Positions 44,328-56,451 of a stretch of 64,000 nucleotides of DNA are shown here, piece by piece. Both the position numbers and the translations under genes were made by a program. This DNA comes from Chamaecyparis obtusa (lineage: Eukaryota > Streptophyta > Pinopsida > Cupressales > Cupressaceae), in NCBI GenBank assembly GCA_027943335.1, contig BSBK01003564.1, positions 171,001-235,000 of the forward strand, given 5' to 3'. Below the pieces are notes generated by a model. It ran no database searches. It was given only the letters and a program-made list of their open reading frames with translations, and was not told where the DNA came from. How positions within the stretch are numbered: the first letter of the stretch is position 1; every line of letters begins with the position of its first letter.

Positions 44328-45495
44328 TGTTGGAAATATTCAAGACTATCTAGGTTACTGAGAGGGGAGGGGTGAATCAGTAACTTCAAAACTTTTAACA
44401 GATTCAGATCTTAATAATATTAGATTGATAATATGACTACATGCATGAGTAACAGAAAGAATAAAACATTCATAACATGTAGAACATAGAGATTTGGTGA
44501 CCCGGAAACCTTCCAAGTAGAAAGTAAAACTAGGGTGGGAATGATACCCACAAAACTTCAATACTATAGTATAAAGTTTGCCGGTTAAGGCTTACAATGA
44601 TCACTTCTGATGATCTACCCTATTAGGAGCAATAAGAACTGCTAGGTCCACCTTGTTAGAGGTTTTACAAACATACAATGAAGTATGCACCCGGTTAAGA
44701 GATTTTTACAAAGACTGTTAAGTCTACCCGGTTAAAGGATTTCAAGCTGATTCACCTGTTACGATGAAACAGTAGATCTCTTACTTGTAACTATACTTGC
44801 TGATTGAGATTCTCTGATGTACTGATCACCTTCTATGATGGATAGATCTTTTCTGCTTCTTATACTACTGTAGCCCTTTGTAATTCACTTATCTCTACCT
44901 TTCTCTCTTTTTCATACTTCTTTATTTAATCATACTTGGATATGACATAAAACATTGTTTATATATCAATCTAAGTCAATTCCAAAACAATTACAAAGTT
45001 GGCTCTTAAAAAAGTAAACACAAATATTACTGAGTCGGCCCAAATATAGTTACATGGTTACTACAAACTAACTCAGTGACTTTCTAATACTTGGCATCCA
45101 CTGCGTTACTCAGCATCATCATGCACTCGGTAGAAGTGGAAACTTAGTCCATACTAACCACTCGGTCATAGTTTCAAACTCGGTAAACACTAGAGACTCG
45201 GTAGATAAAGTGTTACTCGGTAGAAACTAAAGTTCCTTTTTAACCATGCAACACTCGGTAAACACTATGAAACTTTGCGAGCTTGGTATGCACTGTTCTA
45301 CTTGGTAAGCTCTATTCTGCTCGGTAAGCTCTGCTCGGCTTGGTAAGCTCTGTTCTACTTGGTATGTACTGTTTCTACTCGGTAAGCTTTGTTCTGCTCG
45401 GTATGTACTATTCTGCTCGGTAAGCTCTATTCTGCTCGATATGTACTATTCAAAATAAGTGTTGTCACTAATGACAATCATGCTTAATGCCAACA
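44328..45495 (-). repeat. E6 3' LTR
   Basis: TGTTGGAAATATTCAAGAC...AATGCCAACA. It contains CCTATTAGGAG/CTTGTTAGAGG boxes at 44570-44770, ACTCGGT hexamers at 45120-45280, and at about 45270-45440 a degenerate tandem array of 18-20-bp units (CTCGGTAAGCTCTATTCTG and variants), the counterpart of the E4 minisatellite. Confidence 0.94.
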
Positions 45496-45730
45496 ATCTC
45501 CCCCTTTGGCATTAGTGACAAAAACACTTATAGCCAAAACTTATATACAAGAATCATGCTGAATCTTTTTTTGATTTTTCAAAATTTATCTTTGTCAAAC
45601 TACTATTTATATATTTCATGACTCCCTTAGATAGAGTTCTTTCTCCCCCTTTCGTATTACACACCTTAATCTTATGCACTTTCTCCTATACATTTTCTCC
45701 CCCTTTTTGACAATAATGCCAAAGGTGTAT
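45496..45730 (-). promoter_or_regulatory. E6 polypurine tract cluster
   Basis: On the minus strand: CCAAAGGGGGAGAT touching the LTR, GAAAGGGGGAGAA near 45645 and AAAAAGGGGGAGAA near 45695. Same number and order as in E4. Confidence 0.8.
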
Positions 45731-45741
45731 ATACAAGTGTT

Positions 45742-48700
45742 TTACAGGGAGAATCCAAAATGTGAAAGAAAATCAGAATGTACCTTTATGATTAGTGCCA
45801 GAGTTCTGTCCCAATTCTCTTGTAGAATCTTGCATGTTTGGAGTGCAATTTGGACTTTTGCAGAGAGTTCAATCATGTGATTTGGGATTGAAAATTGATT
45901 GTCATGGAGTAATGCTTTTGAGTGAACAATGTGCTTTTGCATTATGTCCATGATGGGAAGGATCATGTTCTGAATATCTAGCAGTGTTGACCAGATCTTT
46001 GTATCTTCTTTTAATAATTCTGACTACCTATTTGATAGGAATGTGATTTTCATATGATGTGCAGAGCTTGAACTAGGTTCAAGTTGCAACCTCTATACAC
46101 TGTCCTTCAGATCCTCATCAATCTTATTCAATTTTTCCTTGACTTCCTTAGTGAACTCGGAAACATTACATAGCTTAGCAATAAGTGAGGTAACATTGGA
46201 ATAGGAGGACTCAATATCTATCAAAACTAAAGATAATTCTGCCTGATTAATAGCTATATGCTGAGCAACATGCTCAAGCACTTTATTGTCAAATTTCTTC
46301 TCATCTTTCTCAATAATCTTTTCTGACGCAGAGTAATCCTCATGGAACTTGTTTACTGCCTTAGCTAACTGTAACAAAATATGTTGAGAGGAATCAACTT
46401 TAATACCTAATGCTTCTAACAAAATATCCTTTGCATCTTCAATAATTTTATATTCCTTGTCCCTTTCTTCTTTTAGTTTCTTCTGCTTTGCTTTCTTTTG
46501 GAGGAGTTCACCAATGTTTTGCATTTGATCTGCTGAAAGATTTACAAAGTCTAATTTTGGAATCTCTATCTCCTCATCTAAGTCTATATCCTCTTCTACA
46601 TGCTTACTCAAAAATTTTGTACTCAATTGAGCCTTAGGATCAACTGTTATTGCACTTAATGCCTTTGTAGAAGTTATTGTAGACATTGTAGGACTAGCTG
46701 TGAAAAATGATAAACTACCGACTGGAATACTTGAAGGGCTCAAAACTGAAGTATTCATAATTGTAGAATAAAAATTTGAAATACTTACTCAAGTATCCAA
46801 AACTAAGGTACTTACTACTGGAAAACTTGTTATGGAAGTAGGTATTGAAGTAGATATAGGAGACTGCAACTCGGTAAAAGAGGTGGTAGTCATTTCTGTC
46901 GATGATTCATTGAGTTGTGCTAGTGATGATTTGACATTTGATGTATCTATGGAAGTTGTCATAATCATACTTGAAGTTATCTCCATGCTAGGTGTAGCAA
47001 ATTTTGTTGGAGAGTGAGGAAGTGAGGCAATGACTTCTGCAACTATCTGAACAATATTATCTTCCTCATCACTTTGCTTGTCTACCTCGATATCTTCTTC
47101 ATGTTCATCACTATCATCATCAATATCCTTGATTATCATAGTTTTGACACTTGGTTTGTGAAGATTATAGATGTTTTTCCATGTGGAAGTGGCACTCTTC
47201 ACAACTGACTCAATATCTTTAATCAAAATCAAACAACTGTTAAATTTGTGTGTCATCTTATTTTCATTATCTATCAATGCCTTATTAATTTCAGCATTTT
47301 TCAAACTTGGCATTAATTGCCTCAAGGTTTGAGCATAGATGTCCTTGATAGTTTGTCTTGCATTGGACCATCTCAACTTAATTTTGTTCAGTAGAGTTCC
47401 TGGGATTTGAGAAGCTATCTCTTCAAGTGAGTATTTCCATCTTCCTATTTTCTTGATAATAGCATCTTCAATTTCCTATTGCTCTTCCTCAGATCTAATT
47501 TCATATTTTAGAGATTTGAAGTTTGCAATTCCAGATCCTTCTTTCATATCCTTGATCTTTTCTTTTAATGAAGGAGGAGGCCTTTTGAATACTATTTCTT
47601 CACTGTCTTTGCCTGCCTTGCCTCTTGCACTCCTTGTAAATACTACAGAGGGTTGCTTGGGTGCCTTGGTGATAAATACTTTTCCTTTCTTCTTTGTTGG
47701 AAGTTGTTCTTCTTCCTCCTCATCCTTTTTTTCTTCTTTTTCTTCAAAGTCCTCTCATTTTTCCTCGGTTGACATTAGAGGTGTGCTAGCTTGTATTTTG
47801 GCCATCCTCTTTCTTCCTTTGTTAATTGCCTATGGAAACTTTTTACTAAGCTCAATTCTCTCCTCAGCTTCTTCATATGTCCCAAAATATGGTGCCTTTG
47901 GATTAACAGGTTGATTAATTAGGGCTTCAATAATATTCTTGGTTTCATCAATATTTACCTCATAGGGAAGAGGTTTCACATGTACACTCCTTGGTTTTGC
48001 TACCTGTATATACAGATTATCACAGTCCACCATGAAACAAATATCATCTTTGTAATCTTCCACCAATTTCTATGGAATCCATAATCTATTGTTCATTTTC
48101 TTTTTAAATGATTCAAAATAGTTATCCATTATGCTTTCAAAATTGTCACCCATTTTTGAAATGTATTCATTCATTTGATAAAGAACCGTCACATCTTTTC
48201 TCCATACTACAATGCCTTTTGATGGGAAAAACTTTTGAGCATAGAAAAATAAAAAAACCAACAGTGAGCCAAACTTACATGGATTGTTCTTTGAGGTTTG
48301 GATGCTCTCCATGTTCTTGTTGAACTATTTCAACAGAAGATCTGCTAGGTCAAATTGTAGATTGTTCTTTACAATTTTATATGCTAGGTCAACTGCTTCA
48401 CATGGAACACTGTTCTGCCTACTTGAACTGTATATCTTGTGAGCTATGATATGTATACCAAACTTCAATTCTACATCTATAATTCTGCTTATCTTCATAC
48501 CTCTACCATCCCACTCGGCTAGGGTTTTCTCTTCTAGTTCCATTCGACCTAGGGTTTTTGTAGATTTTTCTTTGTCGAGCATGGGAAGACCAGTGATTCG
48601 GTGAATCATCTTTTTCGTAATCTCTACTGGTTGCTCAAGCCATATTTTACCTTCATGTACTTGACTAAGGATATATTTGACCCATTTTATCTAAAAGCTC

Positions 48701-48834
48701 TGAGGCAAGTGTGTGATGTGAACTAAACCCTTATCTTCCAAATGTTGATGCTTCGGTTTGAGAACACCATCGACACATAGTTCCTCACGAATAGTATCTA
48801 TCTCTAGGGTTTTGAGCTCTTGAATTGTACACTT
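45742..48834 (-). pseudogene. Family-B ORF2 of E6, main part
   Basis: Colinear with E4 ORF2. It includes MIHRITGLPMLDK, CKFGSLLVFLFFYAQ, YKDDICFMVDCD near 48030-48050, an acidic Glu/Lys block, a Ser/Thr-rich linker, EEIEIPKLDFVNLSADQMQN and a C-terminal helical region ending at 45742. TAG at 47830-47832 is at the same codon as in E4; TAG at 48691-48693 matches a TGA of E4. Other E4 stops are sense codons here. The N-terminus lies beyond the solo LTR. Function unknown. Confidence 0.75.
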
Positions 48835-48839
48835 AAAAT

Positions 48840-50053
48840 TGTTGGAAATATTCAGGAATTAACCAAGTTACTGAGAGGGGAGGGGTGAATCAGTAACTCC
48901 AAATTTTCTTACAATTTTAACATGTATTTTACTTTTTAACCTTTGCATACAGAAAGCATGAAACTTAAAAGCATTCACAATAATGACACATAGATTTGGT
49001 TACCCAGAAACCTTCCAAAAGAAAGTAAAACTGGGGTGGGGATGAAACCCACAAAGCTTTAATACTGCAGAATAAAGTTGGCCGGTTAAGGCTTAAAATT
49101 TGATCACTTCTGATGATCTGCCCTGTTAGGAGCAATAAGGATTGCTAAATCCACCTTGTGAAAGGATTTACAAACATACATGAAGTATGCACTCGGTAAA
49201 GAGATTTATACAAAGACTGTTAAGTCTACCCGGTTAAAGGATTTAGTACTGATTCACCTGTTAGAATGAAACAGTAGATCTCTGCTTTGCAACTGGATTG
49301 CTGAATGAGATTCGCTGATGTACTGATCACCTTCTATGATGAATTTGTCTTTGCTGTACTTTAAACTTCTGAAGCCTTCTGTAATTTGCTTATTTCTGCC
49401 TTTCTTACTCTTTCACATATATTCTACTTCATACATTTCATTACTTGTGTGTTACATCTTTTATTTCTACAACATTGTTTATATACAGGTCTCAAACAAT
49501 TAATTACAATTACAATTATACAGTCAGCTTGAAAAATAAACATAAGTGCTACTAAGTCGGCCCAAATATGGTTACTCGGTTCCTTCAAACTGACTCGGTG
49601 ACTTTCTGATACTCGGCACCCACTGCATTACTCGGCATCGTCATGCACTCGGTAGAAGTGAAGGCACGGTTCATACTGATCACTCGGTAGGTATTGAACT
49701 CGGTAAGCATTGGTGACTCGGTAGACAAGATGTTACTCGGTTTACATTGTCCTGATCGGTTTGTACTAACTTGCTCAGTTTCCACTGTCTGCTCGGTTTG
49801 CACTGTCTGCTCGGTTTACACTGTCTGCTTAGTTTGCACTGTCTGCTCGGTTTGCACTGTCTGCTCGGTTTGCACTGTCTGCTCGGTTTACACTGTCTGC
49901 TCGGTTTGCACTGTCTGCTCGGTTTACACTGTCTGCTCGGTTTGCACTGTCTGCTCGATTTGCACTGTCTGCTCGGTTTGCACTGTCTGCTCGGTTTGCA
50001 CCCAGAATGCAAATAAGTGTTGTCACTAGTGGCAATACTGCTTAATGCCAACA
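48840..50053 (-). mobile_element. E7: solo LTR of family B
   Basis: 1,214 bp, TGTTGGAAATATTCAGG...AATGCCAACA, most like the LTRs of E4. Flanked by AAAAT at 48835-48839 and 50054-50058, a perfect duplication, with no internal sequence, so the element was reduced by recombination between its LTRs. It interrupts ORF2 of E6. It contains about 13 units of the 18-bp minisatellite at 49785-50000. Confidence 0.93.
49785..50000 (-). repeat. 18-bp minisatellite in solo LTR E7, 12-13 units
   Basis: Tandem TTTGCACTGTCTGCTCGG units, the reverse complement of the E4 repeat, with variants TTTACA and CTTAG. The longest array of this minisatellite in the window. Confidence 0.95.
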
Positions 50054-50058
50054 AAAAT

Positions 50059-50227
50059 GACTATGAATATTGTTAATAAGGAGTACCTTAGGAGGAATCT
50101 GAGATTGAGCTCCACTCAGGTTTAGGGATCCGGCAACTGCGGGCACGAGTTTGAAATCTGGTGCTTTCCATTCTCCATGAACCAACATTTCTAAATCTTT
50201 CTTCATTTTAGCGCTAGATGATGCCAT
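50059..50227 (-). pseudogene. Family-B ORF2 of E6, N-terminal part
   Basis: It begins MASSSAKMKKDLEMLVHGEW, matching MASSSTSAKKGSDMLVQGEW of E4, and contains KAPDFKLVPAVA and SQIPPKVLLINNI. Cut at 50058 by the solo LTR. Confidence 0.8.
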
Positions 50228-50659
50228 GGTAGCTTGGTGAACATAGTAAATTCTTTGAGGAAAGAGAATATCTTGCTGAAATATGCTTTGAAACGCTTGA
50301 TTGCACTAGGAGACTTTTCTTCACGTTGAATAGTGAACTCGATTTCACTCCTTTTGTTAAAACTTTGTCATTAATGCTCAGTACGAATTAGGGTATTGAA
50401 TTAGATAGGCTATCATCCACTATGAATTAATTGCTCGGTGAAGACTCCACAACTCGGTGATCATATGAATTCATACTTCTCTGACCTTACTTGGTAACCA
50501 AATGAAGTTAGGTTACTCCTGACCTTGCTCGGTGGTAACTGATACCAACCTTCTTGTGATCCTGCTGTATCTTGCATACTGATTTGGATCTATCTTCCTT
50601 TCAATTCAGGAACTATTTTGGAATATGTCTATGAAGATACAGTTCCAGTGCTTTCTTGG
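50228..50659 (-). promoter_or_regulatory. ORF1-ORF2 spacer of E6
   Basis: Non-coding spacer homologous to 27104-27520 of E4. CTCGGTG hexamers near 50433, 50451 and 50529 (ACCGAG on the minus strand) keep the cluster seen in E4. Confidence 0.5.
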
Positions 50660-51862
50660 AGACTAGTTAGAGCTCATAGAGCCACTCTCTTCATTAGTGA
50701 CTTCAGGATTGGTTTGCTACGTAGATTTAAGAATCCACTTTTGTCTCATTTGCTTCCTAATGTTATTTGCTTTTGCTTTCTTTCCATCTTCAATTTTGCC
50801 TAAATTCATGCAGTTTTTAGCTATGTGACCAAGCTTAGTGCAATTATAACATCTTATGGTAGAATCCCTTTTTCTCAAGTGGTGCCTTACAAAATTCATG
50901 CCAATGTGTCCATATTCTCCATAGTAATGACATCTACACCAAGTGTTGTAATCCCAACCAAACAATGCTTTAATAATTTGTTCCACTGGATTGGGTGTTT
51001 TAGTTCTGCATTCTAATGCCTTATGACCTTGTTTGCTACATTTGTGACATATGCCTTTAAATCTTGGTTTCTCCTTGCATTCATTTGCTTTATGACCAAG
51101 TTGATTGCAATTGTAGCATTTTCCATTGAGTTTTTCTTTTCCATTGCTCCAACATTTGTTTGAAGTATGACCAATTTTGTCACAGTGATTACAGGTAGGT
51201 TTCTAATTCTTTTGAGTACCTTGTTTGGAGGATTCACCTTCCTCTTTGTATCCAAGTCCTACTTTTCCTTTTTCCCTATGATGGTTTCATTCATACACCT
51301 AATTCATATTTTCTTGAGATTTCAACATTCTCTCATTGATTTTCCTTTCAGCATCTAGCTCACTCATCACTCTTAAATTGATTTGCTTTTCAGATCTCAA
51401 CTCTTATCTCATATTTTCATTTTCTGATCTTAGAGTTAAGATTTCTTCATTTTCATTGGAGATTTGATCAATAAGATTTTCTAGCTGAAGAGTTTTATTT
51501 TGGATTTCATTGTTCTTTCCATCTATTTCATCTTTTATCTTGTTTCTTTGTTCCAAGACTTCACAGAATCTTGTTGACTGAATTTCCTGTTCTCTTTTCA
51601 ATTTTCTCACTTCTTCTTGCAGAGATCCATTCTTTTCTAGAAGTTCTTTGATTGCATTGTTTGCTTCATCTGATCTTCTTGAAGGGAAAAAGTCTTCAAT
51701 CTTTTCTTCAACATACTGGTGGTCATTGATCTGATTTGCAAGTTCCTTCCTTCTTTTTAGGGAAAGGGAAAGATGCGCTCTTGCTTCTTTGAGTTGAGTT
51801 ATGGCTGTTTCCAGATCTAGCTTTTCATTCTCAATTACTCTGTTCAGTCTGAATATCTCCAT
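50660..51862 (-). pseudogene. Family-B ORF1 of E6, coiled coil plus CCHC array
   Basis: It starts MEIFRLNRVIENEKLDLE like E4. The coiled coil is open to 51404, then stops and a shift follow. Knuckles CNHCDKIGHTSNKC, CYNCNQLGHKANEC and CYNCTKLGHIAKNC are intact; the fourth reads CHYYGEYGHIGMNF, with two Cys lost. At least three stops sit where intact E4 has Gln or Arg codons (CAG, CGA, CAA). Confidence 0.8.
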
Positions 51863-51912
51863 TGTCCTGAATCTTTTCTCAAGATGTCAAACTTTATTCT
51901 AAGATCCACTGT

Positions 51913-51924
51913 GCTCTGATACCA
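51913..51924 (-). other. E6 primer-binding site
   Basis: TGGTATCAGAGC on the minus strand, two bases from the 5' LTR at 51927. Confidence 0.93.
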
Positions 51925-51926
51925 AT

Positions 51927-53093
51927 TGTTGGAAATATTCAAGACCATCAAGGTTACTGAGAGGGGAGGGGTGAATCAGTAACTTCAAAACTTTTAACAG
52001 ATTCAGATCTTAATAATATTAGATTGATAATATGACTGCATGCATGAGTAACAGAAAGAATAAAACATTCATAACACTTAGAACACAGAGATTTGGTGAC
52101 CCAGAAACCTTCCAAGTAGAAAGTAAAACTGGGGTGGGGATGATACCCACAAAACTTCAATACTGCAGTATAAAGTTTGCTGGTTAAGGCTTACAATGAT
52201 CACTTCTGATGATCTGCCCTGTTAGGAGCAATAAGGACTGCTAGGTCCACCTTGTTAGAGGTTTTACAAACATACAATGAAGTATGCACTCGGTTAAGAG
52301 ATTTTTACAAAGACTGTTAAGTCTACCCGGTTAAAGGATTTCAAGCTGATTCACCTGTTAGGATGAAATAGTAGATCTCTTACTTGCAACTGTACTTGCT
52401 AATTGAGATTCTCTAATGTACAGATCACCTTCTGTGATGGATAGATCTTTTCTACTTCTTATACTATTGTAGCCCTTTGTAATTTGATTATCTCTACCTT
52501 TCTCTCTTTTTCATACTTCTTTATTTAATCATACTTGGATATGACATAAAACATTGTTTATATATTAATCTAAGTCAATTCCAAAACAATTACAAAGTCG
52601 GCTCTTAAACAAGTAAACACAAATATTACTGAGTTAGCCCAAATATAGTTACACGGTTACTACAAACTAACTCGGTGACTTTCTGATACTTGGCATCCAC
52701 TGCGTTACTCGGCATCATCATGCACTAGGTAGAAGTGGAAACTCAATCCATACTAACCACTCAGTCATACTTTCAAACTCGGTAAACACTGGAGACTCGG
52801 TAGATAAAGTGTGAGCGGTAGAAACTAAATTTCCTTTTTAACCGTGCAGCACTCGGTAAACACTATGAAACTTTGTGAGCTTGATATGCACTGTTCTACT
52901 TGGTAAGCTCTATTCTGGTCAGTAAGCTCTGCTCGGCTCGGTAAGCTCTGTTCTACTTGGTATGTACTTTTTCTGCTTGATAAGCTCTATTCTACTCGGT
53001 ATGTACTATTATGCTCGGTAAGCTCTATTCTGCTCGGTATGTACTGTTTAGAATAAGTGTTGTCACTAATTACAATCATGCTTAATGCCAACA
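51927..53093 (-). repeat. E6 5' LTR
   Basis: Direct repeat of 44328-45495, one base shorter, with scattered transitions. It carries the same box array (52180-52370) and degenerate CTCGGTAAGCTCT array (52830-53040). CAAAG follows. Confidence 0.94.
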
Positions 53094-53098
53094 CAAAG

Positions 53099-56000
53099 TT
53101 TAAGAAGGAACTAGTAGAACCAATTGAAATTGATGACAGTCTAGCATTATCATCCGTACCAGATGGAGTATTGCACATTGAGAATGTTAAAGGATATTTA
53201 GGTTGTAAGTTTGAAACTTTGGGAGATGTAGATTTTAGTGATGATTATAGGAAATTATACAATCAAGACATGTGAGTTAAACCAGCTTATGGGCACCTAG
53301 AGAACAATGAAATTATCAAATATTCCATGAAGTATGAATTCAATGATGAGGAATGTACCAAAATCATTTTAAGTAGAATCCACAATGGGAAATTCTGGAT
53401 GGAGGATAGAGTTATTGATATAACTATCGACCTAATTCATGAAGTTACTGGATTATCAAAAGTTGGAGAGATTCCACTGAATGAAAAGAACATGAGAAAG
53501 ATTGTTTTAGATAACATTGGATCTAGTTATAATGGTAGAGGAATTGTGATAAGTAAGATTAAGCAAGATGATGTAAAGGTACCTTTGCAAGATCCTAACA
53601 ACTAAATTATGTGGTAGTTCAAGGGAAGATGCATGGCTGCATGAATGATTCATGTAGCTTATCTTATGTGTATTGAGAAGAAACCAATAGACCTATGTGA
53701 AATCTTTAAAATTCAGGTATTTGAGAACTTAGAAAAGATTAAGAAGGCTAAGTACACTCAGTTTAGGTTTTCATCTTTGATAACCTATATGTTTTTCCAT
53801 ATTTTGAGAATATTTCCTTACACAGTAGATTGGAGTGACAATGTGAACACAATGGAAAGAATAAACTCAGTCTACATGAAGCACCTTTTTGATAAAGTTA
53901 ATGACAGTGTGAAGCTTGTATTGAAGACTTTTCAGAATATTGTTAAGAACAAATCAAGGATTCCTCAATCCTTAGTTGAAAAGCATAAAGATGACATTTG
54001 TTTTATGGTTGACACTGATTTCACCTACATTGAAGTAGTTGAGCCTAGAATGGAATTCATAGACCCTCTGGCTATGAAATATCTGAAGCAAAAACAATAG
54101 GATATGTGAATAGATTGTTAAAGTGTGAGTTGGATGGTCATGCAAATAGGTTTGGAACCTATGAAGAGAATTTCAACTCTGTAATAAGTTTGAGAGAAAA
54201 GAAGCAATCTAGTAAGAGAGTTGAGTCCACTATGAAGAAAATATTGAAAGAATCTGGTATGTCAAGTCATGAGTTTGACATAGCTAAGAAGACTGCAGAA
54301 GCCCTGAGGCAAGTTAAAATCTTGTAATTTCACCTGAGACATCAAGTGCAGATCCTGTTGATCCTATTGCAGTTAAGGTAAAAGTTGAAGTACCTAAAAA
54401 AGATGAAGGAGATAAATCTTTTTCTCCTATTCCTAGCAAAAGAGTAAAAGTGAGTGCAACAGGACCTGACAAGAGATAGAAAGTGGTTGTACCAACCTAT
54501 ACCTAGAAATGTAGCAGTAATTAAAGATGATGATGTAGTTTTAGTCAAGAAGAAAAGTTGGAAACCAAGAATTGAAAGAGTTAATGAAGATATATTGAAG
54601 CATGGAGACTTCACTAAGTTGAATAAATTCTATGATCTATATGGATCATTTGACAGATTGAACTTTGAAAATGCAATGGTTACACACATGATTGTGGTAG
54701 ATAAGAAACTTAGCACCATTCATGGTAAGATCCCAGAAGATTTGTATAATAGACTTGTGAATAGAAAACAAAGAGCACAAGAAGAGGACATAAAGATGGG
54801 AGAACATGTAATCAGACAGTTCTGTGAAGTTAAGGATGAGATCATTTGAAGAGATTCTTGAAGTCTCTTGGAACTTTATTGAGAACTAAGAGAAGAACAA
54901 TCCTTATAATGGGAGGCAAAAAGGAGGAAGTACAGAAAGAGACAGAGCAAGCAGTAATGCAAGTTCTTGTAGATATAGTTGCAGAAAAGCATGTTGAATC
55001 AGACCCTCAGCAGAAGCAATCAGAGGAACCGCATGCAGAGGAAGTTGGTATTGAAGAAGTTCCATCTTCTTCAGATGTCAATATTGGCAAAGAATCAATG
55101 CATATTGAAGGCACCAAAGTGACTCTAGAATCAGATGATGCAGTGTTTCATGATCTAGGAAACATTGTTGACAATTTGGCTTTGTGAGAGCAAGAAAAGG
55201 TCACAGAATCAAAGAAGAATATAGAGACAGAGGAAACACCAACTGTATCAGAATCAGTTCAAGTAGAGCAGAAGTCAAAGGAAAACAAATTTTTACAGAG
55301 GCCACTACCTCTAGTGTACCTTCTAAACTAGTTGAAGACATTAGTGCACCTGATAGTAAGAAGAGGCATATTGGCTCAATGTTTGAAGACCTTGGAAAAG
55401 AAGTTGAAGATGATGATCAGCTTGAGCTCATTACATCTCTGAATAAAATTATTGGAAAGAATAAGAAGGTGAAAGACCTTGAAGGCAAAGTTAGAGTTTT
55501 GACAGAGAAACTTGAGAGTGTGATCAACACTAAGGTATCTGAATCAGATCCACTAAGAAAGCTCAATCAGTAATAAATTATTTTGATTCTAAATTTTCCA
55601 ACTTGAAGGATATTGCTAAAATAAAAGTTTAGGAAGACTTTGAAGCAGAATGCAACAAAATCTATGTGTAAATATTCAAAATGATATTGGTAGTTTAGAT
55701 GTATGCATAAAGAATTTGAGGAGACACTTTGAGACAAGAAAGAATTTGTACATACAATGCACTAAATCAGAAATCCTAATAGTTGAAGAGGATAAGAATA
55801 TCAGAGAGAAGTTAGATGCTATTATAGCTAAGACAAACACCTTGACAAGCCCTAATGTCAAGATAAGTTCTGTTGAAAAGAGCATAAGGAAATTGAAAGA
55901 TGAAATCAGAATGATAGCAGAGGAGAAGAACAGAAAGATGATCAGGGTTAACATCTTGAGAGAGCATGTCTCAATCAAGATATCAATTGTTGAAGATCAA

Positions 56001-56198
56001 ATTGAGCAGTGTCTTTTAGCAAAGACATCATTTCAGAAGTTTAGCTTCAATTCCCTGCAAGCTTGTCAAACAGCAGTATACGGATTGAGTACTCTACTCA
56101 ATGTTGTTGAATCCATCAAGAAGATATGGGAGAAAGATTTTGAATCTTGGAAGTTAGAGTTTGGTGATTGTGTTGCAAGCCTACCAGCTTTGCAATAA
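53099..56198 (+). pseudogene. Family-A ORF2 of E5, main part
   Basis: It resumes ORF2 after E6 and reads to the stop at 56198, giving about 1,155 codons with the N-terminal part. Landmarks: LSSVPDGVLHIENVKGYLGC; DRVIDITIDLIHEVTGLSK; SSYNGRGIVISKIKQDD; HKDDICFMVDTD near 54000; KKKSWKPRIERVNEDI; DDDQLELITSLNKIIGKNKK; a C-terminal helical domain at 55650-56198 (SVEKSIRKLKDEIR, LQACQTAVYGLSTLLN). Long blocks are open; a handful of stops and shifts separate them. No known domain. Confidence 0.77.
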
Positions 56199-56249
56199 TT
56201 AATAATAAGGTATAAAGTTTTGAAATTTTTGTACACCCTATCTTTGTCA

Positions 56250-56451
56250 TTGTTGTCAAAGGGGGAGAGATAGAAGAAAATTGAATATATGTTGAGGAAG
56301 GATACTCATAGGGGGAGCTATTCTATGGAGTATGATATTCTATAAATATTGTATAACTTTTGGCCACAAATTTTGTATAAGTTTTTTTTAAGTTTTGATT
56401 GCACACTTAGCCATTTTCCCATATGTTGCCACCAATGACAAAGGGGGAGAT
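56250..56451 (+). promoter_or_regulatory. E5 polypurine tract cluster
   Basis: GTCAAAGGGGGAGAGAT near 56257, ATAGGGGGAGCT near 56309 and GACAAAGGGGGAGAT touching the 3' LTR at 56451. Same three-run layout as E1 and E2. Confidence 0.8.

Larger units (their letters stand above)
44328..53093 (-). mobile_element. E6: family-B non-autonomous LTR retrotransposon nested in E5
   Basis: LTRs at 44328-45495 (1,168 bp) and 51927-53093 (1,167 bp). CAAAG at 44323-44327 and 53094-53098 is a perfect target duplication. Without the solo LTR E7 it is 7,547 bp. On the minus strand it carries ORF1 and ORF2 homologous to E4, both with stops. No pol domain found. Its LTRs resemble E4's at the ends but differ inside, so it is a distinct subfamily. 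Confidence 0.94.

Noticed and set aside
43963..56198. Envelope protein call for ORF2
   Set aside because: The position fits an env-like ORF, but no signal peptide, clear transmembrane helix or glycosylation-rich ectodomain could be seen. Left as unrecognised.
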